Source: Klebsiella sp. RIT-PI-d (GTDB lineage: Bacteria; Pseudomonadota; Gammaproteobacteria; Enterobacterales; Enterobacteriaceae). From it: DNA of 64,000 nucleotides. Every line of letters begins with the position of its first letter. Positions within the stretch are counted from its first letter, which is position 1. A program made the translations under genes and the position numbers. Shown here piece by piece: positions 8,272 through 16,407 of this stretch. Below the pieces are notes generated by a model. The model was not told the DNA's origin, did no database searches, and saw nothing but the letters and a program-made list of their open reading frames with translations. The stretch covers positions 1,116,001 to 1,180,000 of the forward strand of contig NZ_LGIT01000009.1 in NCBI RefSeq assembly GCF_001187865.1, given 5' to 3'.

Positions 8272-8853
8272 ATGGTCTCTTTAAGTAAAAATCAGACAGT
8301 GTCGCTCAGTAAAGAATCCTCTTCACTCAGCCAGCTTAAGTTTGGACTTGGCTGGGACCCGATTAAGAAAAAAGGATTTTTAGGTGGCTTACTGGGCGGC
8401 TCAGGCGAAATAGACCTTGATGCAAGCTGTATTCTTCTCGACGCCAATGGCAATAAAATCGATACCATTTGGTTCCGTCAGCTTAATTCCCGCTGTGGGT
8501 CTGTGATGCATAGCGGTGATAACCTGACGGGCGAGGGCGATGGCGATGATGAAGTGATCAACGTCAATCTGACAAAACTTCCTGCACAAGCCGAATATCT
8601 GGCCTTTACCGTTAACAGCTTTCGCGGTCAAACCTTCAATGAGGTGCAGAATGCGTTCTGTCGCGTTGTCGACCAGAACAATAAAGAGCTGGCGCGCTAC
8701 GAGCTCTCAGAGCAGGGTAGCCACACCGGTATCCTGATTGCTTCTCTGCGTCGCAATGGTGGCAGCTGGGACTTCACCGCGCTGGGTAATGCCTGCCGTG
8801 GGCGAACAATTGATGACATGCTGCCAGAAGTTGTGGCTACGGTGGTGCGCTAA
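8272..8853 (+). CDS. terZ: TerD-family tellurite resistance protein TerZ
   Basis: This 193-residue TerD-domain protein is the first gene of terZABCDE. It starts MVSLSKNQTVSLSKES, the tandem SLSK signature, followed by LKFGLGWDP and the acidic calcium site [13 protein letters not shown] (about residues 83-95). The GFLGGLLGGSG insertion distinguishes TerZ/TerX from TerD/TerE. Its stop overlaps the terA start by one base (TAATG). TerZ is a cytoplasmic Ca-binding protein of the tellurite, colicin and phage-tolerance phenotype; its exact biochemical role is not established. Confidence 0.95.
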   Translation: MVSLSKNQTVSLSKESSSLSQLKFGLGWDPIKKKGFLGGLLGGSGEIDLDASCILLDANGNKIDTIWFRQLNSRCGSVMHSGDNLTGEGDGDDEVINVNLTKLPAQAEYLAFTVNSFRGQTFNEVQNAFCRVVDQNNKELARYELSEQGSHTGILIASLRRNGGSWDFTALGNACRGRTIDDMLPEVVATVVR

Positions 8854-10028
8854 TGAATTTAAGCCCTGGAGGTAATATTTCCGTTCCAGCCGCCGAGCTA
8901 CGCGTGCGTATTGCTGCGGGTTCTTCCGTCGATACCTCTGCTTTCCGCCTGTATGCTGACGGCAAAGTGAAAGGCGACCCGGATATGGTTTTCTACGGTC
9001 AGCCACGTAATGATGATGGAACAATTAGCCTGATGAATGACGGTAATAGCACCACTTTTACCGTTAATCTCAATAGCCTGAAAGCAGACGTGCAGAAAGT
9101 CGCTTTCACGGTAACCTGCGACGGCGCACAGAAGGTTTCAGGGCTGGGCAGTTTGTCGATTCAGGTTGACCATGCAGGTGCATCAGTCGCCAGCGGCAAC
9201 GTTGATCTTAACGGCCGCGCAGAAGCCGCATTGATTTTGGGTGAGCTATATCGACGTAACGGAGAGTGGAAATTCCGTTTTATTTCTCAGGGCTTTAACG
9301 GCGGACTTAAACCGCTGGCCGAGCACTTTGGCGTTGATATTGCTGATTCCCCGACGCCAGCGCCCACTTCGGCTTCTGCGTCAACACCACCTGCGCCGCC
9401 CGCGCCGCCGGTGAATAAAATAAGCCTGAGTAAAGTATCGTTAACCAAAGAAAAACCGGCAATCAGCCTGGCCAAACGGGACAACTTTGGTGAAATTCGC
9501 ATTAATCTCAACTGGCACCGGGGCAGTAAATCATCCGGGGGGCTATTGGGCATGTTTGGCGGCGATAAGGGCGTAGACCTCGATCTCGGGGCTTTTATCA
9601 GACTTCGCGACGGGCAGAAAACCATCGTTCAGGCGCTGGGGAATATGTTTGGCTCTTATCATTCACAGCCGTTTGTCCAGCTTCAGGGCGACGATCGCAC
9701 GGGTGACGTCAGCGATGGTGAGTGGATACATATTAATGGGCGTGAATGGCAAAACATCAGTGAAGTTCTGATTTATACCTTTATTTATCAGGGTGCTGCC
9801 AGCTGGGATAAAACCGATGGCGTGGTTACCCTGCACGTACCTGAGCAGCCGCCGATTGAAACCCGCCTGACAGAAGGCGATAACAAACGCACGCTGTGCG
9901 CGATTGCCCGTCTGGTGAATGAAAACGGTGCCATCAAGATTGAGCGTATTAATCAGTTCTTTAAGGGACAACAGGAGTTGGACCGTGCATTCGGCTGGGA
10001 CTTTCGCTGGACTACCGGCTCTAAATAA
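8853..10028 (+). CDS. terA: Tellurite resistance protein TerA
   Basis: This 391-residue protein has two TerD-like modules. The first covers about residues 1-160; it lacks the GDGDDE acidic loop but keeps the FRFISQGFNGGLKPLA ending. After a proline-rich linker (TPPAPPAPPVNK) comes a second module from about residue 190, with SLAKRDNFGEIRINLNW and the partial acidic site GDDRTGDVSDGE. TerA is a usual member of ter operons and follows terZ with a one-base overlap. It is thought to act in the multi-TerD complex at the inner face of the membrane. Confidence 0.93.
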   Translation: MNLSPGGNISVPAAELRVRIAAGSSVDTSAFRLYADGKVKGDPDMVFYGQPRNDDGTISLMNDGNSTTFTVNLNSLKADVQKVAFTVTCDGAQKVSGLGSLSIQVDHAGASVASGNVDLNGRAEAALILGELYRRNGEWKFRFISQGFNGGLKPLAEHFGVDIADSPTPAPTSASASTPPAPPAPPVNKISLSKVSLTKEKPAISLAKRDNFGEIRINLNWHRGSKSSGGLLGMFGGDKGVDLDLGAFIRLRDGQKTIVQALGNMFGSYHSQPFVQLQGDDRTGDVSDGEWIHINGREWQNISEVLIYTFIYQGAASWDKTDGVVTLHVPEQPPIETRLTEGDNKRTLCAIARLVNENGAIKIERINQFFKGQQELDRAFGWDFRWTTGSK

Positions 10029-10050
10029 TGTGAATGATGAGGATAAAAAA

Positions 10051-10506
10051 ATGAGTTTTTTCAATAAAGTTAAAGGCGCATTTAATAGCAGCCGTGAAGA
10101 ACTGACTAAGCAGGTAAGTCGATTCAAAAATAAAAAATTCATGCAGGGGACGGTTGCCGTCTGTGCCCGCATCGCCGTAGCCAGCGATGGCGTAAGTGCG
10201 GAAGAAAAGCAAAAGATGATTGGTTTTCTGAAATCATCTGATGAGTTGAAAGTGTTTGATACCTCAGAGGTTATCGACTTCTTCAACAAACTGATTTCGA
10301 GTTTTGACTTTGATATGGAAATCGGAAAAGGCGAAACAATGAAATATATTCTGGCTCTGAAAGATCAGCCTGAAGCCGCGCAGTTAGCGATTCGGGTAGG
10401 GATCGCCGTCGGCAAAAGCGATGGTAATTTCGATCCTGATGAGCAGAAAGCCGTTCGTGAAATTGCCATCGCGCTGGGCTTTGAGCCTGCCGAATTTGGC
10501 CTCTGA
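10051..10506 (+). CDS. terB: Tellurite resistance protein TerB
   Basis: The 151-residue product starts at the ATG at 10051 (MSFFNKVKGAFNSSREEL), the family start and length; a longer in-frame extension into terA is rejected. TerB is an all-helical acidic metal-binding protein that associates with the inner membrane and with TerC. Visible family features are RIAVASDGVSAEEKQKM and, in the second half, VGKSDGNFDPDEQKAV, which repeats the same acidic D-G-E pattern. The spacing to terA is 22 bp, with GAGGATAAAAAA as ribosome site. Confidence 0.95.
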   Translation: MSFFNKVKGAFNSSREELTKQVSRFKNKKFMQGTVAVCARIAVASDGVSAEEKQKMIGFLKSSDELKVFDTSEVIDFFNKLISSFDFDMEIGKGETMKYILALKDQPEAAQLAIRVGIAVGKSDGNFDPDEQKAVREIAIALGFEPAEFGL

Positions 10507-10527
10507 TTTTTCTGCAAAGGGTAAAAC

Positions 10528-11559
10528 ATGGTTTCTACACATATCGGATTTCCGGCTGAAACGGTTATTGTATTTGTTGTACTGGCGGTCGGTGCCATCT
10601 TTATTGACCTTTTCATGCATCGCCATGATAAGCCAATCTCGCTGAAGAGTGCGGCATTGTGGTCTGTTTTCTGGGTCATTGTGGCAATGGCTTTTGCGGG
10701 TTTCCTGTACGTGCATCACGGTGCAGAAGTCGCGAGCCTGTTCGTTACCGGTTATGCGCTTGAAAAAGTGCTCTCCGTCGATAACCTGTTCGTGATGATG
10801 GCTATTTTCTCGTGGTTCTCTGTGCCCGACCGCTATCGCCATCGTGTACTGTACTGGGGGATCGTAGGCGCCATTGTCTTCAGGGGGATCTTTGTTGCCA
10901 TCGGTACGGGCTTACTGTCCCTGGGGCCATACGTCGAACTGATCTTTGCGGTTATCGTGGCGTGGACAGCGGTTATGATGTTGAAAAGCGGCGGTGATGA
11001 AGATGAGGTCGAAGATTATTCACAGCATCTTGCCTATCGTATGGTCAGACGCTTCTTCCCCATCTGGCCAAAGCTATCCGGTCATGCTTTCCTGTTGACG
11101 CAGAAAGAAGTGGATGCAGAACTGGCTAAACCGGAAAACAAAGACGTTGTAGTGGGTCGAGTGAAAAAGGCTGCGCTGTATGCGACGCCGCTGATGCTGT
11201 GCGTTGCCGTCGTTGAACTCTCTGATGTGATGTTTGCATTTGACTCTGTTCCGGCGATTATCGCGGTCAGCCGTGAACCGCTGATTGTGTACAGTGCGAT
11301 GATGTTTGCTATCCTCGGCCTGCGTACGCTGTATTTTGTACTGGAAGCCCTGAAACAGTATTTGACGCATCTGGAAAAAGCGGTAATCGTGCTGCTGTTC
11401 TTTATCGCGGTCAAACTGGGGCTGAATGCAACCGATCATATCTGGCATCATGGCTACAGCCTCTCCGCGACAACCAGCCTGATTGTTGTTCTGGTGGTAC
11501 TGGCTATCGGGATCATCGCCAGCGTGTTGTTCCCGGAAAAAGCAGATGCTGAGAAATAA
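10528..11559 (+). CDS. terC: Integral membrane tellurite resistance protein TerC
   Basis: This 343-residue polytopic inner-membrane protein has about nine hydrophobic segments, beginning at TVIVFVVLAVGAIFIDLF (residues 10-27). The two family motifs with intramembrane acidic residues are present: KVLSVDNLFVMMAIF near residue 87 and DVMFAFDSVPAI near residue 236, matching the TerC/Alx fold. TerC is the membrane hub of the Ter complex, and relatives are implicated in manganese export. It lies 21 bp after terB with the ribosome site AAAGGG and 36 bp before terD. Confidence 0.95.
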   Translation: MVSTHIGFPAETVIVFVVLAVGAIFIDLFMHRHDKPISLKSAALWSVFWVIVAMAFAGFLYVHHGAEVASLFVTGYALEKVLSVDNLFVMMAIFSWFSVPDRYRHRVLYWGIVGAIVFRGIFVAIGTGLLSLGPYVELIFAVIVAWTAVMMLKSGGDEDEVEDYSQHLAYRMVRRFFPIWPKLSGHAFLLTQKEVDAELAKPENKDVVVGRVKKAALYATPLMLCVAVVELSDVMFAFDSVPAIIAVSREPLIVYSAMMFAILGLRTLYFVLEALKQYLTHLEKAVIVLLFFIAVKLGLNATDHIWHHGYSLSATTSLIVVLVVLAIGIIASVLFPEKADAEK

Positions 11560-11595
11560 CTTTTATCTTACAAATGTAACCAGTGAGGATTCTGT

Positions 11596-12174
11596 ATGAG
11601 CGTTTCTCTTTCTAAAGGCGGTAATGTCTCTCTGAGCAAAACTGCACCTTCAATGAAAAATGTCCTGATTGGTCTTGGCTGGGATGCCCGCTCTACCGAT
11701 GGTCAGGATTTTGACCTGGATGCGTCCGCATTTCTGCTTGGACAAAATGGCAAAGTGCGCGGTGACGCTGACTTTATTTTTTACAACAACCTGAAATCAG
11801 CCGATGGTTCTGTAACCCACACCGGTGACAACCGTACCGGCGAAGGCGACGGTGATGATGAATCGCTGATCGTTAAACTGGATACCGTTCCGGCAGACGT
11901 TGATAAAGTCATTTTTGTGGTCACTATTCATGACGCTCAGGCTCGCCGTCAGAGCTTTGGTCAGGTTTCAGGTGCCTTTATTCGTCTGGTTAACAACGAC
12001 AACCAAACGGAAGTGGCGCGTTACGATCTGACTGAAGATGCATCTACTGAAACTGCGATGCTGTTTGGCGAACTTTATCGTCACAACACGGAGTGGAAAT
12101 TCCGTGCAGTAGGTCAGGGTTATGCTGGCGGTCTGGCATCGGTTTGTGCGCAGTACGGCATTAACGCATCCTGA
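11596..12174 (+). CDS. terD: TerD calcium-binding stress protein
   Basis: This 192-residue protein is the reference TerD domain: [15 protein letters not shown] start, [14 protein letters not shown], the DLDASAFLL strand and the calcium site [13 protein letters not shown] (about residues 76-88), ending with [12 protein letters not shown]. TerE downstream is closely similar throughout, so the pair is a tandem duplication. TerD binds calcium and is required with TerB, TerC and TerE for tellurite resistance in characterised clusters. A 61-bp gap containing a 20-bp palindrome separates it from terE. Confidence 0.96.
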   Translation: MSVSLSKGGNVSLSKTAPSMKNVLIGLGWDARSTDGQDFDLDASAFLLGQNGKVRGDADFIFYNNLKSADGSVTHTGDNRTGEGDGDDESLIVKLDTVPADVDKVIFVVTIHDAQARRQSFGQVSGAFIRLVNNDNQTEVARYDLTEDASTETAMLFGELYRHNTEWKFRAVGQGYAGGLASVCAQYGINAS

Positions 12175-12192
12175 TTGATAATCCTTATAACC

Positions 12193-12212
12193 GGAGCTGC
12201 GTACGCAGCTCC
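12193..12212. repeat. Perfect 20-bp palindrome between terD and terE
   Basis: GGAGCTGCGTACGCAGCTCC is a perfect palindrome, able to form an 8-bp stem with a GTAC tetraloop in RNA. It sits in the only sizeable gap of the terZABCDE run and is not followed by a T-run. It may tune mRNA stability or relative terD/terE output; this is inference. Confidence 0.6.
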
Positions 12213-12235
12213 CTCATTAACAGCAGGAGCTAAAA

Positions 12236-12811
12236 ATGGCAGTTTCTCTCGTAAAAGGCGGTAACGTATCCCTTACTAAAGAAGCACCAACCATGAACAT
12301 TGCCATGGTCGGTCTTGGATGGGATGCGCGCGTAACGGATGGTCAGGATTTTGACCTGGATGCATCAGTTTTCATGGTTGGCGAGGATGGCAAAGTGCTG
12401 TCCGATGGTCATTTTGTTTTCTTTAACAACAAACTAAGCCCGTGTGGTGCAGTAGAGCACCAGGGCGATAACCGTACCGGCGCTGGCGATGGTGACGATG
12501 AGCAGATCAAAATTGAGCTGGCTAAAGTAGACACCAACGTTAAAAAACTGGTTTTTGCGGTCACCATTTATGAAGCAGAAGCCCGTAAGCAAAATTTTGG
12601 TATGGTAAGCAACAGCTTCATGCGCGTTTACAACAACGACAACGGCACTGAAATTGCCCGTTTCGATCTGTCTGAAGATGCGTCTACCGAAACCGCAATG
12701 ATCTTTGGTGAATTGTATCGCCACGGTAATGAATGGAAATTCAAAGCCGTAGGTCAGGGTTTTGCCGGCGGTCTGGGCGCGCTGGCCTCTCAACACGGTG
12801 TTAATATCTAA
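12236..12811 (+). CDS. terE: TerE calcium-binding stress protein
   Basis: This 191-residue TerD-domain protein is nearly colinear with TerD. It shows [40 protein letters not shown], the calcium site [13 protein letters not shown] and the ending [19 protein letters not shown]. It is the last gene before the strong terminator at 12821-12846. TerE is one of the core proteins of tellurite resistance operons, acting in the cytoplasm with TerD. Confidence 0.96.
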   Translation: MAVSLVKGGNVSLTKEAPTMNIAMVGLGWDARVTDGQDFDLDASVFMVGEDGKVLSDGHFVFFNNKLSPCGAVEHQGDNRTGAGDGDDEQIKIELAKVDTNVKKLVFAVTIYEAEARKQNFGMVSNSFMRVYNNDNGTEIARFDLSEDASTETAMIFGELYRHGNEWKFKAVGQGFAGGLGALASQHGVNI

Positions 12812-12820
12812 TCGCGTTTT

Positions 12821-12846
12821 AAAAGCCCGGCTTCTGCCGGGCTTTT
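12821..12846. terminator. Rho-independent terminator after terE
   Basis: AAAAGCCCGGC (12821-12831), loop TTCT, GCCGGGCTTTT (12836-12846): a perfect 11-bp stem ending in a T-run on the plus strand. It stands between terE and terF, so terF is reached either by read-through or from its own promoter in 12847-12925. Confidence 0.9.
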
Positions 12847-12925
12847 CTGTTGTCCACAAAAATTAGCGCCATTTGCGTTTCCCGAAGTGCTCTGCTTTTT
12901 GTCGGCAAATGAGAAAGGAACGTTT

Positions 12926-14167
12926 ATGCAACTTCAGGCAGGACAAAACATTGTCATTACTACTTCCGAAGTGACTCTCAGACTCAATTATCAGACACAC
13001 TCTTCATTTCATAGCGACATTTATCCTTCCGCTTTCTTGCTGGATGAAAACGGCAAGGTGACGCAAGATGCTGACTTTATCTTCTTTAATAATCTTCAGT
13101 CATCAGAAGGGGCGGTTCGCATGGATTTCTCTCCTGGCCGTGCCGGATTTTATCTGCGTTTACAGGGCGTACCCGCCCGTATCCAAAAAATTGCCCTGAC
13201 GGTAGCGATCGACGGTGATAATACCCTGGGGCATTTAGCTCAGTTATCAATGACCGCTGACAATATGGCGCAGTTCGATGTTGAGGTTCACCATCGTCAG
13301 GAAAAAGCGCTGATTGTGGCGGAAGTTTATCGCTATAAGGGACAGTGGAAACTGAAAGCGATCGGCCAGGGCTTTAATGGTGGGCTGGAACCGCTGGCCT
13401 TAAACTATGGCGTCGATGTCGCAGCGCCTGCTGCGGCTGAACCCGCTGCGGCCAAAATAAGCCTCGAGAAAAAATTGCAGGACAAAGCACCACGTCTGGT
13501 CAGCCTTGCAAAGAATGCGACTGTCAGTCTTGAGAAGCATAAGCTTGCATCACTACAGGCCAGGGTTGCATTTGTCCTGGATGCGTCAGGATCAATGAAA
13601 GGGCAGTTTAAAAAGGGCCACGTTCAGTCCGTTCTCGACAGAATTGCGGTTCTCTCCGTCCAGTTCGATGACGATGGTTCGATGGATGTCTGGGGTTTTG
13701 CACAGCGGCATAAAAAATATCCCGACGTCACGCTGGATAATCTTAATGATTATATCGCCCATATTCAGAGCCTTTCTCGTGCCTCATGGCTGGAAAATCT
13801 TCCCGGCCTCGGGGGACTGAATAATGAACCGCCGGTAATGAATGAAATTATCGATTTTTATCGTGGAAGTAAGCTGCCTGTATTTGTGGTATTTATCACG
13901 GACGGTGGTATCAGCAAAACCCGGGAAATAAAAGAAGCCATCCGTCGCTCCGCTGAAGAACCCATCTTCTGGAAATTCGTCGGCCTTGGCGGCTCGAGTT
14001 ATGGCATCCTGGAAGATCTGGACACCTTTACCCAACGCAAAATTGATAATAGCCATTTCTTCGCTATTGATGACTTTGCAAAAATGAAAGACGATAAGCT
14101 GTATGATTTATTGCTGGAAGAGTTTCGGGCCTGGTACGATAACGCTAAATCATTGCATATTCTTTAA
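12926..14167 (+). CDS. terF: TerF, TerD domain fused to von Willebrand A domain
   Basis: The 413-residue product starts at the ATG at 12926 ([16 protein letters not shown], with GAAAGGAAC as ribosome site); the length matches TerF. Residues 1-170 form a degenerate TerD domain that lacks the GDGDDE calcium loop, followed by an Ala-rich linker, two SLxK segments and a C-terminal von Willebrand A domain from about residue 222 with the MIDAS motif [13 protein letters not shown] and ITDGGISKT. The fusion directly links the two protein families encoded separately as TerD-type and TerY-type genes elsewhere in this locus. It lies beyond the terE terminator. Confidence 0.93.
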   Translation: MQLQAGQNIVITTSEVTLRLNYQTHSSFHSDIYPSAFLLDENGKVTQDADFIFFNNLQSSEGAVRMDFSPGRAGFYLRLQGVPARIQKIALTVAIDGDNTLGHLAQLSMTADNMAQFDVEVHHRQEKALIVAEVYRYKGQWKLKAIGQGFNGGLEPLALNYGVDVAAPAAAEPAAAKISLEKKLQDKAPRLVSLAKNATVSLEKHKLASLQARVAFVLDASGSMKGQFKKGHVQSVLDRIAVLSVQFDDDGSMDVWGFAQRHKKYPDVTLDNLNDYIAHIQSLSRASWLENLPGLGGLNNEPPVMNEIIDFYRGSKLPVFVVFITDGGISKTREIKEAIRRSAEEPIFWKFVGLGGSSYGILEDLDTFTQRKIDNSHFFAIDDFAKMKDDKLYDLLLEEFRAWYDNAKSLHIL

Positions 14168-14173
14168 GAATAC

Positions 14174-14190
14174 CGCCCCGTTATGGGGCG
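14174..14190. terminator. Weak hairpin between convergent terF and HAD-IB genes
   Basis: CGCCCC (14174-14179), loop GTTAT, GGGGCG (14185-14190). It lies in the 41-bp gap between convergent genes, where a bidirectional terminator is expected, but no clear T-run follows on either strand. Confidence 0.45.
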
Positions 14191-14208
14191 ATATAGCGCC
14201 GAATGCTG

Positions 14209-14871
14209 TTAGCTCTGATGGTTGGCTTTAAGCATTTCAAGCGGTGACTTACGCCGTTTCCATGCCGGATGAAAATGACGCCAGTGCGCATCTCTCGCCG
14301 CGGTAAGCAGTTCGTAGTCGCCGCGGGTATCGCCCCAGGCACGCAAATGATAATCGGCTAGCGACCCATAAACGCTTTCCAGGCGGTTAATTTTCTGGAC
14401 GCACCGGCAGTTGTGGCCGCTGATCCTGCCGGTCAACTTGCCATTCTTAACCTCGAGCTGAGTGCCGATAAGCTTGATCCCAAGCTTGTCAGCAAAAGGC
14501 TGAAGAACCAGCTCGGGGGAGGCGGAGCATAACGTCACTTCGGCACCGGATACACGCTCGGATGCAACCGCCACCAATCCACTGGTCCGCATTAATCGAT
14601 CCCAGTACAGCTGACAAAAGGTTTCTGCTTTCGCACGCACCCATTTTTCATCAATGTCGGTCAGAAAGGTGGTAATCAACACTTCTTTTAGCTCATCACG
14701 GGTCAGCTTGCGGCGCATACAACGAAGCGCGGGCAGGGTCATTTTGGCAATCTTACGCACAAAATAACGGTTGCCGAACGCATAGCGGAGAAAGGGAATG
14801 AAGCTATCGTGACGCGTAAGGGTTCCATCAAAATCAAAGACCGACAGAACATTGGCGTGTGTAGTTTCCAT
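14209..14871 (-). CDS. HAD-IB family phosphatase (phosphoserine phosphatase-like)
   Basis: This 220-residue HAD hydrolase of the IB subfamily shows motif I VFDFDGTLT (D13 and D15), motif II VTLCSASPELV, the motif III lysine in VQKINRL, and motif IV AWGDTRGDYELL. Subfamily members dephosphorylate phosphoserine, phospholipid head groups or similar small compounds; the substrate here is not recognised. It converges with terF but its sequence and position do not tie it to the ter system. A TTGTACA motif 75 bp upstream of its start (14946-14952) raises the possibility that it belongs to the BluR regulon. Confidence 0.85.
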   Translation of the reverse strand: METTHANVLSVFDFDGTLTRHDSFIPFLRYAFGNRYFVRKIAKMTLPALRCMRRKLTRDELKEVLITTFLTDIDEKWVRAKAETFCQLYWDRLMRTSGLVAVASERVSGAEVTLCSASPELVLQPFADKLGIKLIGTQLEVKNGKLTGRISGHNCRCVQKINRLESVYGSLADYHLRAWGDTRGDYELLTAARDAHWRHFHPAWKRRKSPLEMLKANHQS

Positions 14872-15015
14872 AACGACGTTTGACTCTCAATGATAGGTAC
14901 AGGTATCAAAGGTCCTGAAGAAAGACTTCTGACCTTAGCGATGATTTGTACATCATCTCAAATTTTTAGGGGCTAAGCATCGTTTAAATGATGGAAGGAT
15001 GAGACACAGAATGGA

Positions 15016-15046
15016 TCCGAAGCGCAGTGTCATCATGCGCTCCGGA
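15016..15046. repeat. Inverted repeat downstream of ariR
   Basis: TCCGAAGCGCA (15016-15026) pairs with TGCGCTCCGGA (15036-15046) with one mismatch across a 9-base loop. On the minus strand it follows the ariR stop by about 20 bp, so it may end or stabilise the ycgZ-ymgA-ariR transcript, though no T-run follows. Confidence 0.45.
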
Positions 15047-15065
15047 CAGGAACTGGAGAGGCGTA

Positions 15066-15344
15066 TCAGAGATCGTCCATGGTGTGATCGACAATAATTT
15101 CCAGCGTCTTGCGAATAATATTGCCCGTTTCTACATCATGAGTAGCATCAAGAAAGGCGATCAGTTTTTGTATAATCGCTTTGTTAGATAGCTCACCATG
15201 AGAAGCCATAATACTTCTGATTGCCATGCCCAGTATCGCAGATTCTTCTAACAGCCGGTCACCGGAATTGCGGAAATACCGAGTCAGCGCCATGGTGGGC
15301 AAATGTTCGTATCCCTCTGATTCCTCAAGCATGGTCTGGCTCAT
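15066..15344 (-). CDS. ariR: AriR/YmgB-family biofilm and acid-resistance regulator
   Basis: The 92-residue protein aligns over its length with E. coli AriR (YmgB): LTRYFRNSGDRLLEESAILG near the start and IIRKTLEIIVDHTMDDL at the end. AriR is a small helical dimer that connects blue-light and cold signals to the Rcs system, acid resistance and biofilm matrix control. It is the third gene of the ycgZ-ymgA-ariR operon, 39 bp after ymgA. The ymgC gene that follows in E. coli is not seen here. Confidence 0.88.
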   Translation of the reverse strand: MSQTMLEESEGYEHLPTMALTRYFRNSGDRLLEESAILGMAIRSIMASHGELSNKAIIQKLIAFLDATHDVETGNIIRKTLEIIVDHTMDDL

Positions 15345-15383
15345 GTCAATACTCCGCGAATAGTGTTACGCCGGTTAAGGCTA

Positions 15384-15677
15384 TTAATGATTTTTACGTT
15401 GCCCACGCATCTGACTCGAGCCAAAAAGCGAATGAACATTATCATCATCCCACTTAGAGGATTCATTGCGCGTATTATTGCGTACCGGCGCATTACTAAT
15501 TTCATTAATAATACCGGTAATAAGGTCCCGTCGTTGACTGTTTGATTCACCAGACTCCATTGAACGCAGTCGGCTAATCAGCGCCTGGGTATTAATCGGA
15601 CTATTGTCGACCAGTAAAGATAATACCGCTTCGCCAATAAGTTCGTCTGTCAGTTGTTCTATTTCACTTCTTTTCAT
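15384..15677 (-). CDS. ymgA: YmgA-family connector protein
   Basis: The 97-residue product starts at the ATG at 15677 (MKRSEIEQLTDELIGEAV); an in-frame extension upstream is ignored because family members start here. It shares ITGQAVLxxL-like, then RRDLITGIINEISN, with E. coli YmgA (RRDLIDSIIRDFSN). It is a small connector protein of the BluR regulon that influences the Rcs phosphorelay. The C-terminal 35 residues are basic and asparagine-rich and probably disordered. The operon position between ycgZ and ariR supports the call. Confidence 0.83.
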   Translation of the reverse strand: MKRSEIEQLTDELIGEAVLSLLVDNSPINTQALISRLRSMESGESNSQRRDLITGIINEISNAPVRNNTRNESSKWDDDNVHSLFGSSQMRGQRKNH

Positions 15678-15836
15678 AACTGTATCTCTAATCGCCCGGG
15701 CTTTCTGGCCAGGAAGCAAGGCTTAAAGTCAGTTCACTGCTGGAAGAGGTCCGCTGGAAATTGCCGGTCCTTTGTGAAGCATGCAATCTTTCTCCCGTTC
15801 GAATTGACCTGGATAAAAGGACATCGGTAGCAAAGA

Positions 15837-16076
15837 TTAGCGGCTAAATAACAGGCCAATCAGCGTATGGTAATGGCTTTCCTCTTCTGCACCCCTGGCG
15901 GTCTCAAGGCGTTTAAGCAATTTTGTACAAATTGCTTTACGGTTGAGGTTACGCCCGTCCATCAGAATTTCCCGTACGATTTCGCCCAGTGTCTCCTGCT
16001 GAGTTGGCAGGACCGCTTTATTGAAATAACGGGCAATGGCATTAGCGCTATCCGGAAGGTAACCGTTCTGCTGCAT
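15837..16076 (-). CDS. ycgZ: YcgZ connector protein, first gene of BluR-controlled operon
   Basis: The 79-residue protein closely matches E. coli YcgZ (ITRYFAKA/IARYFNKA, TQQETLGEIV, DGRNLxRKxxCxKLL, HYxxLIGLLF). It is the first gene of the ycgZ-ymgA-ariR operon and lies divergent to bluF, as in E. coli. The product acts with YmgA and AriR to stimulate the Rcs system and lower curli production under blue light or cold. A TTGTACA motif also occurs inside the gene at 15923-15929. Confidence 0.92.
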   Translation of the reverse strand: MQQNGYLPDSANAIARYFNKAVLPTQQETLGEIVREILMDGRNLNRKAICTKLLKRLETARGAEEESHYHTLIGLLFSR

Positions 16077-16407
16077 ATGTCACTCCTGTAAGATTAGTGT
16101 TCGCATCAAGTTCAGCTAAAGTTATACAAGTTTGAGAAAGTTGTACATAGTTAATTGTACAAATATTAAAAAATATAACTTATTTTTAACTTAATTGTTA
16201 AATTACAACACGTTAAAAAATAGCCCGCATGCAACAATGTTTTGCTATGTATAGGTTAACGGTTAAGTCGCACGTTTTTTTGTACATTTGACGCCGAGGA
16301 CTGCAATTTTTGTCATATCAAAGTGTGCCAAATGATGAAGTATCACGGGATCCCTCATCGTGTATCTGCTAGTGTGACAGTTCATTCATCCGGCATATGA
16401 GATTTTC
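16077..16407. promoter_or_regulatory. Divergent ycgZ/bluF promoter region with candidate BluR sites
   Basis: This 331-bp region is strongly A/T-rich between 16140 and 16210. It contains TTGTACA at 16141-16147, TTGTACAA at 16155-16162 (14 bp further on) and TTTGTACA at 16279-16286. TTGTACA half-sites are known for the MerR-type repressors MlrA and, by relationship, BluR. The paired sites closest to ycgZ fit repression of that operon. No open frame of interest is present. Confidence 0.7.
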
